Below, piece after piece: positions 1 to 9,332 of a DNA stretch of 64,000 bases (position 1 is its first letter; each line of letters opens with the position of its first letter). The stretch spans positions 1 through 64,000 of the forward strand of contig NZ_PDZL01000003.1 in the NCBI RefSeq assembly GCF_002735705.1. The letters are read 5' to 3'. The position numbers and the translations under genes are program-made. The stretch is from Janthinobacterium sp. BJB426 (GTDB taxonomy: Bacteria > Pseudomonadota > Gammaproteobacteria > Burkholderiales > Burkholderiaceae_D). The notes below the pieces were generated by a model. That model had not been told where the DNA came from. It saw only the letters and a list, made by a program, of their open reading frames with translations, and ran no database searches.

Positions 1-2
1 GC

Positions 3-161
3 CGCCTGAGACAATGGCTCGGTCCGTTTCATGGCGTGGCCACGCGCTACCTGCCAAATTACCTGGGCTGGCGCTGGATACTCGACGCCAGACGCATCCG
101 TTCACCAGAAACGTTATTGAAAGCAACCCTGGGAGTATTCCCACATCTGACGGTGACATAG
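3..161 (+). pseudogene. IS1595-type transposase, C-terminal fragment (cut by window edge)
   Basis: The frame beginning at base 3 reads without a stop to TAG at 159-161 and contains FHGVATRYLPNYLGW followed by a tail ending FPHLTVT. From memory, this resembles the C-terminus of IS1595-family (ISXO2-like DDE) transposases. Only about 52 residues lie in the window, so I cannot tell whether the upstream part is intact. No terminal inverted repeat is recognisable between the stop and the ribosome binding site of the next gene, about 15 bases later, so the element may be truncated on this side. The overlapping frame that runs into the next gene is not real here. Confidence 0.65.
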
Positions 162-184
162 CCTTACGATTACTTGGGAGTCAA

Positions 185-952
185 ATGAACAGGATGAATA
201 TGCGTGCAATCAAAAAAACTGGTTTTCTGCTGTGTTTATGCGCCGCCGCGGTCCAGGCCCGGGCGGACACGCCGCAAGCCGTGGAGCCAGCCGGCCAGGA
301 GGCCGCAGCCTCCGTCAATGTCCAAGGCATCCGGGATCCTGACTGGAAGCCCTACAGTGCCATGCTCAAGGGCGTCAAGCGCTTCGAGGAAAAGCATGCT
401 CTGGCGCCTGGCGCGCAGCTGCGCTTCATCCTGGAGCCGCGCCGTGCCGATGTCGACATGCACGCCATCGCGCTGAGGCTGGAAAGCGACGACGCGGGCA
501 TGGCGATAGCGTTGGGCGAGCGCAATATCTTCAGCTTGCCCGTCGAGCAAGGTCCGCTGTATGAGCAGGCCGAGTTGACCGTGAACCGCAAGGCTGGGTC
601 GGTCAGGTGGATACCCTACGTCAGGAGCGCGGCCACCAGCGACACCATCCGCCGCCTGGGCGACCTGCGGCTGGCGTGCGAGGTCCATTGGGCCATCGAC
701 AAGGACACCTTGCCGTTTGCGATGCGCACGGCGATGGGCGCATTGGGCGGGCCCTGCAATTTCGTGTCGCAAAAAGGCACCTACAGCTTTTCAGAACCCC
801 GGCGCATCGCGGCCGCGACGATCAGCTACAACGGCAAAAGCGCGCCCGTGCCCTTCAGCGGAACGTCGTTCACGCCGCCGCTGCGGGAGCAGGACTGGAG
901 CGACGACAGCGTACTTGAGCTGACGTTCGACGACGCCCAAACTGCGCAGTGA
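185..952 (+). CDS. Exported protein of unknown function
   Basis: A protein of about 255 residues, not recognised. The start is placed at ATG 185 because GGGAG lies 5-9 bases upstream and the N-terminus then becomes a typical signal peptide: basic MNRMNMRAIKK, hydrophobic GFLLCLCAAAV, and a likely cleavage near ARA-D. The mature part is mixed alpha/beta with no transmembrane segment and two cysteines far apart (in LACEV and GGPCNF), suggesting a periplasmic protein. It abuts an IS1595 remnant upstream. Its stop codon directly touches the stop of the convergent regA gene, with no bases between them, so no separate terminator fits there. Confidence 0.75.
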   Translation: MNRMNMRAIKKTGFLLCLCAAAVQARADTPQAVEPAGQEAAASVNVQGIRDPDWKPYSAMLKGVKRFEEKHALAPGAQLRFILEPRRADVDMHAIALRLESDDAGMAIALGERNIFSLPVEQGPLYEQAELTVNRKAGSVRWIPYVRSAATSDTIRRLGDLRLACEVHWAIDKDTLPFAMRTAMGALGGPCNFVSQKGTYSFSEPRRIAAATISYNGKSAPVPFSGTSFTPPLREQDWSDDSVLELTFDDAQTAQ

Positions 953-1489
953 CTATTTCACCCGCTGCTTTTCCAGCTTGCGCGCCAAGGTGCGCCGGTG
1001 CATGCCCAGCCTTCTCGCCGTTTCCGAGATATTGAAATCCGTCTCGGCCAGCATTTCGTGGATGCGTTCCCATTCCAGGGTCTTGATGTTGGTGGCGCGG
1101 TTGGTCAGTTCGATGTCGGCGTTGCCGGCCACGTGGCCGAAGGCCGCTTCGATGTCGTCCGTGTTGGACGGTTTCGCCAGGTACTGGCAGGCGCCCAGCT
1201 TGATGGCTTCGACGGCCGTGCCGATGCTGGCGTAGCCGGTCAGCACGACGATCAGCATTTCCGGGTCGTGCTGGTGCAGCATTTGCACGCAGGCCAGGCC
1301 CGAGGTATTGCCATTGAGTTTCAAATCGACGACGGCGTAGTCGGGGCAATGCTGCTCCAGCAAGGCGCTCGCTTCATCGAAATTGGTGGCCAGGATGACC
1401 TGGTAGCCGCGCCGCTCAAACGAGCGCCCCAGGGTGCGGGCAAACGCGGCGTCGTCTTCGATGATCAATAACAGACGGTCATCCTGCAT
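953..1489 (-). CDS. regA: RegA/PrrA/ActR-family redox response regulator
   Basis: DNA-binding response regulator of 178 residues, the usual RegA length. The receiver (about 5-120) has the acidic pocket EDD at 11-13, phospho-acceptor Asp55 in VVDLKLNG, a switch Thr in VLTGYAS and Lys in LAKPS. The C-terminal Fis-type helix-turn-helix is the very conserved family signature NISETARRLGMHRRTL near 153-168. In Rhodobacter and relatives RegA controls respiratory and photosynthetic genes according to redox state. Here it overlaps the 5' partner regB by 11 bases and ends the strand-wise series cyoABCD-SURF1-regB, which suggests that the oxidase operon is a target. Direct control of cyo is an inference. 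Confidence 0.9.
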   Translation of the reverse strand: MQDDRLLLIIEDDAAFARTLGRSFERRGYQVILATNFDEASALLEQHCPDYAVVDLKLNGNTSGLACVQMLHQHDPEMLIVVLTGYASIGTAVEAIKLGACQYLAKPSNTDDIEAAFGHVAGNADIELTNRATNIKTLEWERIHEMLAETDFNISETARRLGMHRRTLARKLEKQRVK

Positions 1490-2828
1490 GGTGGTCGCTT
1501 TCTCTTTCCAGTTTGATGGCCGCCAGCGGCAAGGCCAGGTGCACCACCGCCCCGCCCTGCACGCGGTTGCGCGCCGTCACCGTACCGCCCAAGGTACGCG
1601 CAACATTCACCACTAGGAACAGGCCCAGGCCGCCGCCGGGCTTGCCCTTGCTGCTTTGATACGGCTTGCCCAGATGCGTCAGCATCGACGGCTCGAAGCC
1701 TGGGCCCGCATCGGTGATGACCAAGTGCAAGGCATCCGCTTCGCGCGTCGCTTCGAAGCGCAGCCAGTCGGACGACGCTTCCAGCGCATTGTCGAGCACA
1801 TTGCAGATGGTTTGTTTCAGGGTCGAATCGAAGACGACGGGTACGTCGTGCTCGATGCGGTTATCGTACTCGAAATCCTGGATCGGGCGGCTGGTGCGCC
1901 ACTCGTCGACCAGGTCGTTGAGGAAGGTATTGATCGTCGTCTTGACGGAAGATTCCCCGCGCGCCTCGCCCGCCGACAACAGAATGCCGCTGACGATGCT
2001 CTTGCAGCGCTGCAACTGCGCCTGCATTTCCGTGATTTCTTCCAGCAACTCGCTGTTCTTGCTCAATTCCGGCATACGACGCCAGTCGCCGAGGATGACG
2101 GACAGGGTCGCCAGCGGCGTGCCCAGCTCGTGCGCGGCGCCCGAAGCCAGCAAGCCCATGCGGATGATGTGCTCTTCTTCCGCCGCGCGCTGGCGCAAGT
2201 CCGCCACCTTGGCGTCGCCGGCGCGCTGGTTGCGGTTGATGCGCGTGATGAACACCACCAGCAAGGCCGCGTTCAGGATGAAACAGATCAGCAAGCCCTG
2301 CACGTAGAGGCTGGAAAAGCCCCGCTCCGGGTCGATCGGCAGGATCAAGGGGCCGGGCAGCAAGGCCAGGCCGGCCAGGCACAGGCTCGTGATGGCCACC
2401 ATGATCCAGGTTGACCACACTTCCAGCAGGACGGCGCTGAGGATGACTTGCAGTAAGTACAGGAAGGCAAACGGGTTGCTGATGCCGCCGCTCAGGTAGA
2501 GCTGGGCCGTCAGCACGGTGACGTCGACCAGCAGAGCGAGGAACAGGGCCGTGTTGGACACGGGCTGGCGCTCGTGCCAGCGCAGCAGGCTGGCCAGGTT
2601 GAAGGCGATGAGGCAGGACAGCACCTCGAGCATGTAGGGCACGGGCAAGGCGATGCCCAGTCCCACGCCCACGCCGAAGATCGTGCTGATCTGGCCGATC
2701 ACGGCCAGCCAGCGCAGCTGGATCAGCAACTTCATGTTCTGGTGGCCGGCCGGATGTTCCATCTCGGCAGCCACCGCACCGCGTTCTAATACCTCGCGGT
2801 TGGGCAGGATCTCAATCCTGCCCGGCAT
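1479..2828 (-). CDS. regB: RegB/PrrB-type membrane redox sensor histidine kinase
   Basis: Sensor kinase with about six transmembrane segments in the N-terminal half, then HisKA and HATPase domains. Numbering from the upstream GTG at 2864, the quinone-binding signature GGISNPF lies at 126-132, the phospho-accepting His245 sits in AAHELGTPLATL, and Cys287 in LQRCKSI matches the position of the redox-active cysteine of Rhodobacter RegB. The C-terminus has the ATP-lid motifs DAGPGFE and GGGLGLFL. I place the start at ATG 2828 (AAGAAAG upstream), giving 449 residues; GTG 2864 would give 461 and overlap SURF1 more deeply. Known role of the family: autophosphorylation responds to the ubiquinone pool and is relayed to RegA. 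Confidence 0.9.
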   Translation of the reverse strand: MPGRIEILPNREVLERGAVAAEMEHPAGHQNMKLLIQLRWLAVIGQISTIFGVGVGLGIALPVPYMLEVLSCLIAFNLASLLRWHERQPVSNTALFLALLVDVTVLTAQLYLSGGISNPFAFLYLLQVILSAVLLEVWSTWIMVAITSLCLAGLALLPGPLILPIDPERGFSSLYVQGLLICFILNAALLVVFITRINRNQRAGDAKVADLRQRAAEEEHIIRMGLLASGAAHELGTPLATLSVILGDWRRMPELSKNSELLEEITEMQAQLQRCKSIVSGILLSAGEARGESSVKTTINTFLNDLVDEWRTSRPIQDFEYDNRIEHDVPVVFDSTLKQTICNVLDNALEASSDWLRFEATREADALHLVITDAGPGFEPSMLTHLGKPYQSSKGKPGGGLGLFLVVNVARTLGGTVTARNRVQGGAVVHLALPLAAIKLERESDHHAG

Positions 2829-3654
2829 GGTCGCTTTCTTGCGATTGATCAAGGTTCTTGCCACGCGCGCGGCGGCGCTTGTCTTCGCGCACGAGCCACC
2901 ACGTGATGCCGGCCACCATCAGGGCCAGGGCGAACCACGTCAAGGCGTACACGAGGTGGTTGTTGTGGAAGGAAATCACGGTCAGCCCGCCGACGGGGGC
3001 GTCGGCAGCCGTTTCCGATTTTTCCTTCGCATCGACAAAGTACGGCGCCACGTTGCTCAGCATGTGCGAGGCACCGATGGCGGCCACGTCGCGCGAATAC
3101 CAGTGCTGCGTGGCAGGACTGTTTTCGCGCAGGAAACCGCCGCCCGTCTCGCTGACGCGCAGCAAGCCGTCGACGTGGACGATGCCGGCCGGCGTGCTGG
3201 CGGCGATGCCTTCGCGTTTCGGCACGAAGCCGCGGTTGACCAGCACGGTGCTGCCATCGGCCAGGCGCAAGGGCGTCATCAGCCAGTAACCGCTGCCCAG
3301 TGCCGTCGTTGCTTGCACCAGGGTATTGAAAATGGGGAGATAGGTACCGGAGACTCGCACATGGCGGTATTCATCCGTTTGCTGCGTGACACTGGCCCAG
3401 GCTGCAGGTCCAGGCGCGTCCGTTGCGGGCGCGTGTACGCGTTGTTCGACGCGCTCGATCAGGTCAAGCTTCCAGAACAGGCGCTTGACTTGCCAGGTGC
3501 CCAGGGCACAGAAACCGGCAAATAAGATCCCCGCCAGCAAGGCCAGTGCAATTTTTGAATAATGCACGACCATGCCGCGTGGGCCTGGCGCGGCATCTTG
3601 CGATGCGACGCCAGGGGCGCGCCCGGTGTTGCTTGGGCGCGTATTACTCATCAT
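2812..3654 (-). CDS. SURF1-family oxidase assembly protein
   Basis: A 280-residue SURF1/Shy1 protein. It has the family's two-helix layout: an N-terminal membrane helix around 33-52 with the signature LGTWQVKR just after it, a periplasmic domain containing VLVNRGFVP and GYWLMTPL, and a C-terminal helix in YALTWFALALMVAGITWWLV. SURF1 proteins assist insertion of haem and assembly of haem-copper oxidases, best known for haem A enzymes. The start overlaps the cyoD stop as ATGA and the 3' end overlaps regB, so it appears co-transcribed with both. Its association with a cyo (bo3-type) operon, not a ctaCDE operon, is noteworthy. Confidence 0.88.
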   Translation of the reverse strand: MMSNTRPSNTGRAPGVASQDAAPGPRGMVVHYSKIALALLAGILFAGFCALGTWQVKRLFWKLDLIERVEQRVHAPATDAPGPAAWASVTQQTDEYRHVRVSGTYLPIFNTLVQATTALGSGYWLMTPLRLADGSTVLVNRGFVPKREGIAASTPAGIVHVDGLLRVSETGGGFLRENSPATQHWYSRDVAAIGASHMLSNVAPYFVDAKEKSETAADAPVGGLTVISFHNNHLVYALTWFALALMVAGITWWLVREDKRRRARGKNLDQSQESDHAGQD

Positions 3655-4037
3655 GGAGCCGTTTTCGTATGCATGTACTCAGGCATCAGATCCGGCATCA
3701 TGTTGTGGTTCATGTGGTACATGACCCACAGGGAACCGGCCATGGCAATACCCACGATCATGATGGTGAAGATCAGCGCCATCATGTTCCAGCCGCCTTC
3801 GGACTTGGTGTTCATGTGCAGGAAGTACACCATGTGTACCACCACTTGAACAGCCGCGAACGCCAGCAGGACGAGGCCCATGGTGCCCGAGTTGGTGATG
3901 GCTTTCGTCATCACCAGCCAGAAAGGAATGGCCGTCAGGATCACCGACAGGATGAAGCCGATTGCGTAGCTTTTCAGGCTGCCATGATCGTGATTGTCAT
4001 GGTGGTGGCTATCGCCGTGTGTGTGGTGGTCGCTCAT
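3651..4037 (-). CDS. cyoD: Cytochrome o ubiquinol oxidase subunit IV
   Basis: A small membrane subunit of 128 residues. The start ATG at 4037 overlaps the cyoC stop (ATGA), and the N-terminus is a His-rich stretch (HHTHGDSHHHDNHDHG), typical of CyoD from many proteobacteria. Three transmembrane helices follow, with the conserved VHMVYFLHMN between helices two and three. Subunit IV stabilises CyoB and helps assemble the copper/haem site; it carries no cofactor. A longer open frame extends upstream into cyoC but lacks a ribosome binding site and would add non-homologous residues. It is the last oxidase subunit gene before SURF1. Confidence 0.92.
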   Translation of the reverse strand: MSDHHTHGDSHHHDNHDHGSLKSYAIGFILSVILTAIPFWLVMTKAITNSGTMGLVLLAFAAVQVVVHMVYFLHMNTKSEGGWNMMALIFTIMIVGIAMAGSLWVMYHMNHNMMPDLMPEYMHTKTAP

Positions 4038-4672
4038 GGCAGCACTCCCATCAGGTAGACAAAGGTGAAGACGCCAATCCAGATGACGTCCAGGAAGTGC
4101 CAGAACAACGACAGGCACATCATGCGACGGCCGTTTTCCGGGGTCAGGCCATGCTTGTTCAACTGGAACATCAGGGTCACGAGCCAGATCACGCCAAACG
4201 TCACGTGCAAGCCGTGGGTACCGACCAGGGCGAAGAACGACGACAGGAACGCGCTGCGCTGCGGACCGGCGCCTTCGTGGATCAGATGAATGAATTCATA
4301 CATTTCCAGCGACAGGAAGGCCAGGCCGAACAGGCCCGTGATGCCCAGCCAGACCAGGGTGCTGCGCAATTGCTTGCGCTGCATGGCCAGCATGGCGAAG
4401 CCGTAGGTGATCGACGACAGCAGCAGCATGGCCGTGTTGACGGCCACCAGCGGCAGGTCGAACAGCGCGGCGCCCGTCGGGCCGTCCGCATAGCTGCGGC
4501 CGACCACGGCGTACGTGGCGAACAGACAGGCGAAGATCAGGCAATCGCTCATCAGGTAGAGCCAGAAACCCAGCAGGCTGCCGTTTTCCGGGTGGTGCTC
4601 GCGCACAAAGTAGCTGCGCGTGCTTGGTGCGGCGCCAGCGGCGCCGGTGTTATGGGCGATGGTATCAGACAT
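4034..4672 (-). CDS. cyoC: Cytochrome o ubiquinol oxidase subunit III
   Basis: A 212-residue haem-copper oxidase subunit III with five predicted transmembrane helices, as in CyoC. Diagnostic segments are [18 protein letters not shown], and [13 protein letters not shown] with the conserved THGLH, and [14 protein letters not shown] near the C-terminus. It overlaps the 3' end of cyoB by 8 bases and the start of cyoD by 4, implying translational coupling. Length matches E. coli CyoC (about 204). No oddities were seen. Confidence 0.93.
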   Translation of the reverse strand: MSDTIAHNTGAAGAAPSTRSYFVREHHPENGSLLGFWLYLMSDCLIFACLFATYAVVGRSYADGPTGAALFDLPLVAVNTAMLLLSSITYGFAMLAMQRKQLRSTLVWLGITGLFGLAFLSLEMYEFIHLIHEGAGPQRSAFLSSFFALVGTHGLHVTFGVIWLVTLMFQLNKHGLTPENGRRMMCLSLFWHFLDVIWIGVFTFVYLMGVLP

Positions 4673-6668
4673 GGCTGCTCAGCAATTTAGTATAAGCGTC
4701 TTCGGTACGGACCACTTCTTCCGCAGGAATGTAGTAATCGCGCTTGTAGTTGAAGGTATGGACGATGATGGTAATCATCATGATCACGAAGCCAATGCTG
4801 GCGACGAGCCACATTTGCCAGATCAGGCCAAAACCAACCAGTGCGGACAGTGCGGCGATCACGAAACCAGCCCAGGTGTTCTTCGGCATGTGAATCTTCG
4901 TGAAACCGGACGTCGGACGCTGGTAACCGTGTTTCTTCATGTCAGTCCATGCATCGAGTTCGTGCACTTGTGGCGTGAAGGCGAAATTATAGTCTGGCGG
5001 TGGCGACGACGTCGACCATTCCAGCGTACGGCCACCCCATGGGTCACCGGTCACGTCGCGCAGGGCGTGACGGTTGCGGTAGCTGACGAAGAACTGGATC
5101 AGCATGGAAGCGATACCCAGTGCGATCGAGACGGCGCCAAACCAGGCGATGATGGTCCAGATTTGCAGTGATGGATCTTCAAAGTGGTTGACACGACGGG
5201 TCACGCCCATCAGGCCCAGCACGTACAGCGGCATGAAGGCCAGGTAGAAGCCGACGAACCAGAACCAGAACGAGCACTTGCCCCAGAACGCGTCGAGCTT
5301 GTAACCGAAGGCTTTCGGGTACCAGTAGTTGATTGCAGCGAACACACCGAAGACCACGCCGCCGATAATCACGTTATGGAAGTGGGCAATCAGGAACAGG
5401 CTGTTGTGCAGCACGAAGTCCGCTGGTGGTACGGCCAGCAGCACGCCGGTCATGCCGCCGATGGTGAAGGTGACCATGAAGCCGATCGTCCACAGCATAG
5501 GCAGTTCAAAGCGGATACGGCCGCGGTACATGGTAAACAGCCAGTTGAAGATCTTCGCGCCCGTCGGGATCGAGATGATCATCGTCGTGATGCCGAAGAA
5601 GGAGTTGACGCTGGCGCCCGAACCCATGGTGAAGAAGTGATGCAGCCATACCAGGTACGACAGGATCATGATGACGCAGGTGGCGTACACCATCGAGGCG
5701 TAGCCGAACAGGCGCTTGCTGCTGAACGTGGCGACGACTTCCGAGAACACGCCGAACAGTGGCAGGATCAGGATGTAGACCTCTGGGTGACCCCAGATCC
5801 AGATCAGGTTGACGTACATCATGGCGTTGCCGCCCAGTTCCGTCGTGAAGAAGTTAAAGCCCGCAACGCGGTCCAGCGACAGCATGGCCAGCACGGCCGT
5901 CAGCACAGGGAAAGCGGCGACGATCAGGATGTTGGTGCACAGTGCGGTCCAGGTGAAGACTGGCATTTTCATCCAGGTCATGCCTGGCGCGCGCATCTTG
6001 ACGATGGTGGCGATCAGGTTGACACCGGACAATAGCGTCCCGACCCCGGCAATCTGCAAGGACCAGATGTAATAGTCTACCCCCACGTCCGGACTGCCGA
6101 CGATGCCCGACAGCGGCGGATAAGCCAGCCAGCCCGTGCGGGCGAATTCGCCGACGAACAGCGAAGCCATGACCAGGGCAGCGCCCATGGTGGTCATCCA
6201 GAAGCTGAAGTTGTTAAGGAAAGGGAAAGCCACGTCGCGCGCACCGATTTGCAGCGGCACCACGTAGTTCATCAGACCCGTCACGAAAGGCATCGCGACG
6301 AAGAAGATCATGATCACGCCGTGGGCGGTGAAGATCTGGTCGTAGTGATGCGGTGGCAGGAAGCCGGCATTGTCGCCAAAGGCGATCGCCTGCTGGGTAC
6401 GCATCATGAGCGCGTCGGCAAAGCCGCGCAGCAGCATGACCAGGCCCAGGATCATGTACATGATACCGATTTTTTTATGGTCGATACTGGTGATCCAGTC
6501 GCGCCACAGGGTACCCCAGACGCGGAAATACGTCAGTGCCGCAACGAGTGCGATACCGCCCAGGGCGACCATCGCAAAGGTCGCCAGCAGGATAGGTTCG
6601 TGAAATGGAATTGCATCCCAAGTCAGACGGCCGAATATAAGCTTCGTCAGATCAATATGGTCTAGCAT
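4665..6668 (-). CDS. cyoB: Cytochrome o ubiquinol oxidase subunit I
   Basis: Catalytic subunit of a bo3-type quinol oxidase, 667 residues against about 663 in E. coli. It shows the haem-copper signatures: the low-spin haem ligand in [11 protein letters not shown], the CuB/tyrosine segment [14 protein letters not shown], the histidine pair in VWLHHFF, and [10 protein letters not shown] near the binuclear centre. The start ATG 6668 lies in [15 protein letters not shown], with GAGAG upstream; the upstream in-frame extension is non-homologous. The enzyme oxidises ubiquinol and reduces oxygen to water while pumping protons across the inner membrane. It is second in the operon, about 84 bases after cyoA. 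No haem O synthase gene (cyoE) lies in the window. Confidence 0.95.
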   Translation of the reverse strand: MLDHIDLTKLIFGRLTWDAIPFHEPILLATFAMVALGGIALVAALTYFRVWGTLWRDWITSIDHKKIGIMYMILGLVMLLRGFADALMMRTQQAIAFGDNAGFLPPHHYDQIFTAHGVIMIFFVAMPFVTGLMNYVVPLQIGARDVAFPFLNNFSFWMTTMGAALVMASLFVGEFARTGWLAYPPLSGIVGSPDVGVDYYIWSLQIAGVGTLLSGVNLIATIVKMRAPGMTWMKMPVFTWTALCTNILIVAAFPVLTAVLAMLSLDRVAGFNFFTTELGGNAMMYVNLIWIWGHPEVYILILPLFGVFSEVVATFSSKRLFGYASMVYATCVIMILSYLVWLHHFFTMGSGASVNSFFGITTMIISIPTGAKIFNWLFTMYRGRIRFELPMLWTIGFMVTFTIGGMTGVLLAVPPADFVLHNSLFLIAHFHNVIIGGVVFGVFAAINYWYPKAFGYKLDAFWGKCSFWFWFVGFYLAFMPLYVLGLMGVTRRVNHFEDPSLQIWTIIAWFGAVSIALGIASMLIQFFVSYRNRHALRDVTGDPWGGRTLEWSTSSPPPDYNFAFTPQVHELDAWTDMKKHGYQRPTSGFTKIHMPKNTWAGFVIAALSALVGFGLIWQMWLVASIGFVIMMITIIVHTFNYKRDYYIPAEEVVRTEDAYTKLLSSHV

Positions 6669-6752
6669 TGTTACTCTCAGAGAAAAAAGGGAGGCGCCAG
6701 GCAAGCGGCGCCAGTATCTGCAGCGCAATGCGCTGCGGGATTCATGCAGTCG

Positions 6753-7736
6753 TTACTTGGCTTGAACGCCCTTTTCAACTACTGCATCGCTAGCGACTAC
6801 TGCCGTTACGGCCGCTACCGGGCTATTTGCCATCGTCAATTTGTATGGCTCGACCGGCGTCACGCACAGGGCGTCGGAAACGATGGTGCGGTTCAGAATT
6901 GCCTTGTACAGATCGTTAGGTACGGCGCTGTAGCGGCGCACCGGGTCGCGTTCGCTAGGCTGGGCCAGCGACAGGTAGTCGTCGCGGTTCAGCGCGCCGC
7001 CACCGGCACGTGCCGATTCCACCCATTTGTCGAAGTCCGCATCATTCACGCCGTGGAACTTGAAGCGCATGCCCGAGAAACCGGCACCGCTGTAGTTGGC
7101 GGAGAAGCCCTTGTAGACGCCAGGCTTGTTGATGACGGCATTCAACTGCGTTTCCATGCCCGGCATGGCGTAGATCTGACCTGCCAGTGCGGGGATGAAG
7201 AACGAGTTCATGACGGACGACGCGGTGATCTTGAAGCGGATCGGACGATCGACGGGCGCATACAGTTCATTCACGGAAGCGATGCCTTGCTCCGGGTAGA
7301 TGAACAGCCATTTCCAGTCCAGGGCCACGACTTCGACGATCATCGGCTTGTGGCTGGCAGGAATTGGACGGTTGGCGTCGATACGGCTCAATGGGCGGTA
7401 TGGATCGAGGGTGTGGGTGCTGATCCAGGTCAGCAGGCCCAGCACGATAATGATCAGCAGGGGCGCGCCCCAGATGATCAGCTCGAGGCGAGTCGAGTGG
7501 TCCCAGTCCGGCTCGTATTTGGCCGCGGTGTTATTTTTTCTATAGCGCCATGCGAAAAGCAGGGTCAGGGCGATTACCGGAACGATAATCAACAGCATCA
7601 GCAATGTCGAGATGACAATCAGATTGCCTTGCTGAACTGCGATGTCACCAGACGCATTCAGTACCACCGTATTGCAACCAGCCAACAATGCGAGGGGTAA
7701 AAGAAGCAGTCCGCGACGAACTTTTAATGAAAACAT
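6753..7736 (-). CDS. cyoA: Cytochrome o ubiquinol oxidase subunit II (lipoprotein)
   Basis: First gene of the oxidase operon, 327 residues. A lipoprotein signal ends in LALLAGC, followed by two transmembrane helices and a cupredoxin-fold domain. The domain has no Cys-x3-Cys copper-A site: the corresponding loop reads SANYSGAGFSGM, which identifies a quinol oxidase and excludes a cytochrome c oxidase. Start ATG 7736 is chosen because it gives a canonical lipoprotein leader, although no strong Shine-Dalgarno is visible; an upstream GTG at 7784 is also in frame. The operon is divergent from an MFS gene and shares a 217-base promoter region with it. Confidence 0.94.
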   Translation of the reverse strand: MFSLKVRRGLLLLPLALLAGCNTVVLNASGDIAVQQGNLIVISTLLMLLIIVPVIALTLLFAWRYRKNNTAAKYEPDWDHSTRLELIIWGAPLLIIIVLGLLTWISTHTLDPYRPLSRIDANRPIPASHKPMIVEVVALDWKWLFIYPEQGIASVNELYAPVDRPIRFKITASSVMNSFFIPALAGQIYAMPGMETQLNAVINKPGVYKGFSANYSGAGFSGMRFKFHGVNDADFDKWVESARAGGGALNRDDYLSLAQPSERDPVRRYSAVPNDLYKAILNRTIVSDALCVTPVEPYKLTMANSPVAAVTAVVASDAVVEKGVQAK

Positions 7737-7953
7737 ACAGGAAAGTCCAGTACAGGGGATGAAGATATGGTACTGTATTCTCACTGGAGCGCGTTGGCAA
7801 TTGGACGTTTTGTCCTACCCCTTGCTCGGATTTTCACTCGGTAGTTGCGGAGTTTTCCTACAGCTATCTATTGAATAGTCCTACTCCGGGCGTGAGACAC
7901 CCGGGGTATGTTACGCGTTGGCCGAACTCGAAACTATATTGGAGACGATCATC
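7737..7953. promoter_or_regulatory. Shared divergent control region, cyo operon / MHS transporter
   Basis: A 217-base AT-richer interval between two divergent starts. It must hold the cyo promoter on the minus strand and the transporter promoter on the plus strand. A small imperfect hairpin, CCGGGCGT-GAG-ACACCCGG, spans about 7886-7904. The GGAG at 7941-7944 is the ribosome binding site of the plus-strand gene. I could not assign -35/-10 boxes or a RegA or FNR site with confidence. Confidence 0.4.
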
Positions 7954-9300
7954 ATGTCCAGCACGCGCATACACAGCGGGGATGTACCCGCCGACTTTTC
8001 CCCCCACTCCCTGCGCGACGCACGCGGGGCCGGCACGGTCGAATCGCATATCGACCCCGGTGAGATCGCCGTCGGCGTGATCATCGGCCGCGCTTCCGAA
8101 TACTTTGACTTCTTTGTCTACGCCATCGCCTCGGTGCTGGTGTTTCCGCGCGTCTTCTTCCCGTTTGAAGAACGCCTGGAAGGTACTTTATATGCGTTCC
8201 TGATTTTCTCGTTTGCCTTCATCGCCCGTCCGTTCGGCACCGTGATCTTCATGGAGATCCAGCGCCGCATGGGACGCAGCGCCAAGCTGACGATCGCCCT
8301 CTTCCTGCTGGGCGTGTCGACGGCCGGCATCGCCTTCCTGCCAACATATTCGCACCTGGGCTTTGCCGCCATCATCTGGCTGTCCGTGCTGCGCATCGGC
8401 CAGGGTGTGGCCCTGGGCGGATCGTGGGATGGCTTGCCGTCGCTGCTGGCCCTGAACGCGCCGGAAAACAAGCGCGGCTGGTACGCCATGCTGGGCCAGC
8501 TGGGCGCGCCTGCCGGCTTCCTGATCGCCGCCGGCCTGTTCTGGTTCATGCTGACCACCCTGACGGATGAAGACTTCCTCGACTGGGGCTGGCGCTATCC
8601 TTTCTATGTCGCCTTCGCCATCAACGTGGTCGCCCTGTTTGCCCGTCTGCGCCTGGTGTCGACGAATGAATATGCGCGCCTGCTCGACGAACGCGAACTG
8701 CAGCCTGTGAGCGTATTTGAAATGAGCCGCGGCCAGGGCCGCAACGTACTGATCGGCGCCCTCGCCGCGCTGGCCAGCTACGCCCTGTTCCACCTGGTGA
8801 CCGTGTTCCCGCTGTCGTGGATTTCCGTCTACCAAACCCGGTCCGCCTCGGACTTCCTGCAAATCCAGATGCTGGGCGCCGTGCTGGCTGCCATCGGCGT
8901 GGTGATTTCCGGCTTGCTGGCCGATAAAGTGGGCCGCCGCACCACCCTGGGCGTGCTGGCCGTGCTGATCGCGATCTTCAGCGCCTTCGTGCCGACCCTG
9001 ATGGGCGGCGGCAATACGGGCCAGGACGTCTTCATCCTCGTCGGCTTCAGCCTGCTGGGCTTGTCCTACGGCCAGGCAGCCGGCGCCGTGACGGCCAACT
9101 TCCCTGCCCGCTTCCGCTACACGGGCGCGGCCCTGACGTCCGACCTGGCCTGGCTGGTCGGCGCCGGTTTCGCCCCGCTCGTGGCACTGGGCCTGTCGGC
9201 CAACTTCGGCCTCGCCTACGTCAGCTTCTACCTGCTGTCGGGCGCCGTCGCTTCGCTGGCTGCCCTGAGCCTGAACCGGGCGCTGGAAATCCGCGACTGA
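7954..9300 (+). CDS. MHS-family MFS transporter
   Basis: A 448-residue inner-membrane transporter of the major facilitator superfamily, metabolite:H+ symporter (MHS) type, with about 12 predicted helices. Support: SEYFDFFVYAIASVLVFP at the first helix, which resembles the family's EWYDF motif, RPFGTVIF in helix two, and IGQGVALGGSWDGLPSLLA in the family's G-GGEYGG region. The GGE there is replaced by GGS. The loop-2-like motif after helix 2 (MEIQRRMGRSAKLT) is recognisable but altered from the usual GxxxDRxGRK. Start ATG 7954 has GGAG 10 bases upstream. Substrate unknown; relatives carry organic acids, osmolytes or sugar acids. It is monocistronic, with a good terminator after it. Confidence 0.85.
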   Translation: MSSTRIHSGDVPADFSPHSLRDARGAGTVESHIDPGEIAVGVIIGRASEYFDFFVYAIASVLVFPRVFFPFEERLEGTLYAFLIFSFAFIARPFGTVIFMEIQRRMGRSAKLTIALFLLGVSTAGIAFLPTYSHLGFAAIIWLSVLRIGQGVALGGSWDGLPSLLALNAPENKRGWYAMLGQLGAPAGFLIAAGLFWFMLTTLTDEDFLDWGWRYPFYVAFAINVVALFARLRLVSTNEYARLLDERELQPVSVFEMSRGQGRNVLIGALAALASYALFHLVTVFPLSWISVYQTRSASDFLQIQMLGAVLAAIGVVISGLLADKVGRRTTLGVLAVLIAIFSAFVPTLMGGGNTGQDVFILVGFSLLGLSYGQAAGAVTANFPARFRYTGAALTSDLAWLVGAGFAPLVALGLSANFGLAYVSFYLLSGAVASLAALSLNRALEIRD

Positions 9301-9332
9301 CATATATATACAGCGCAGCGCGCGCAGCACTG

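Noticed and set aside
4665-7736. Interpretation of the oxidase as a cytochrome c (aa3) oxidase because SURF1 is present
   Set aside because: Subunit II has no Cys-x3-Cys copper-A site, and the gene order and the four subunits match cyoABCD.
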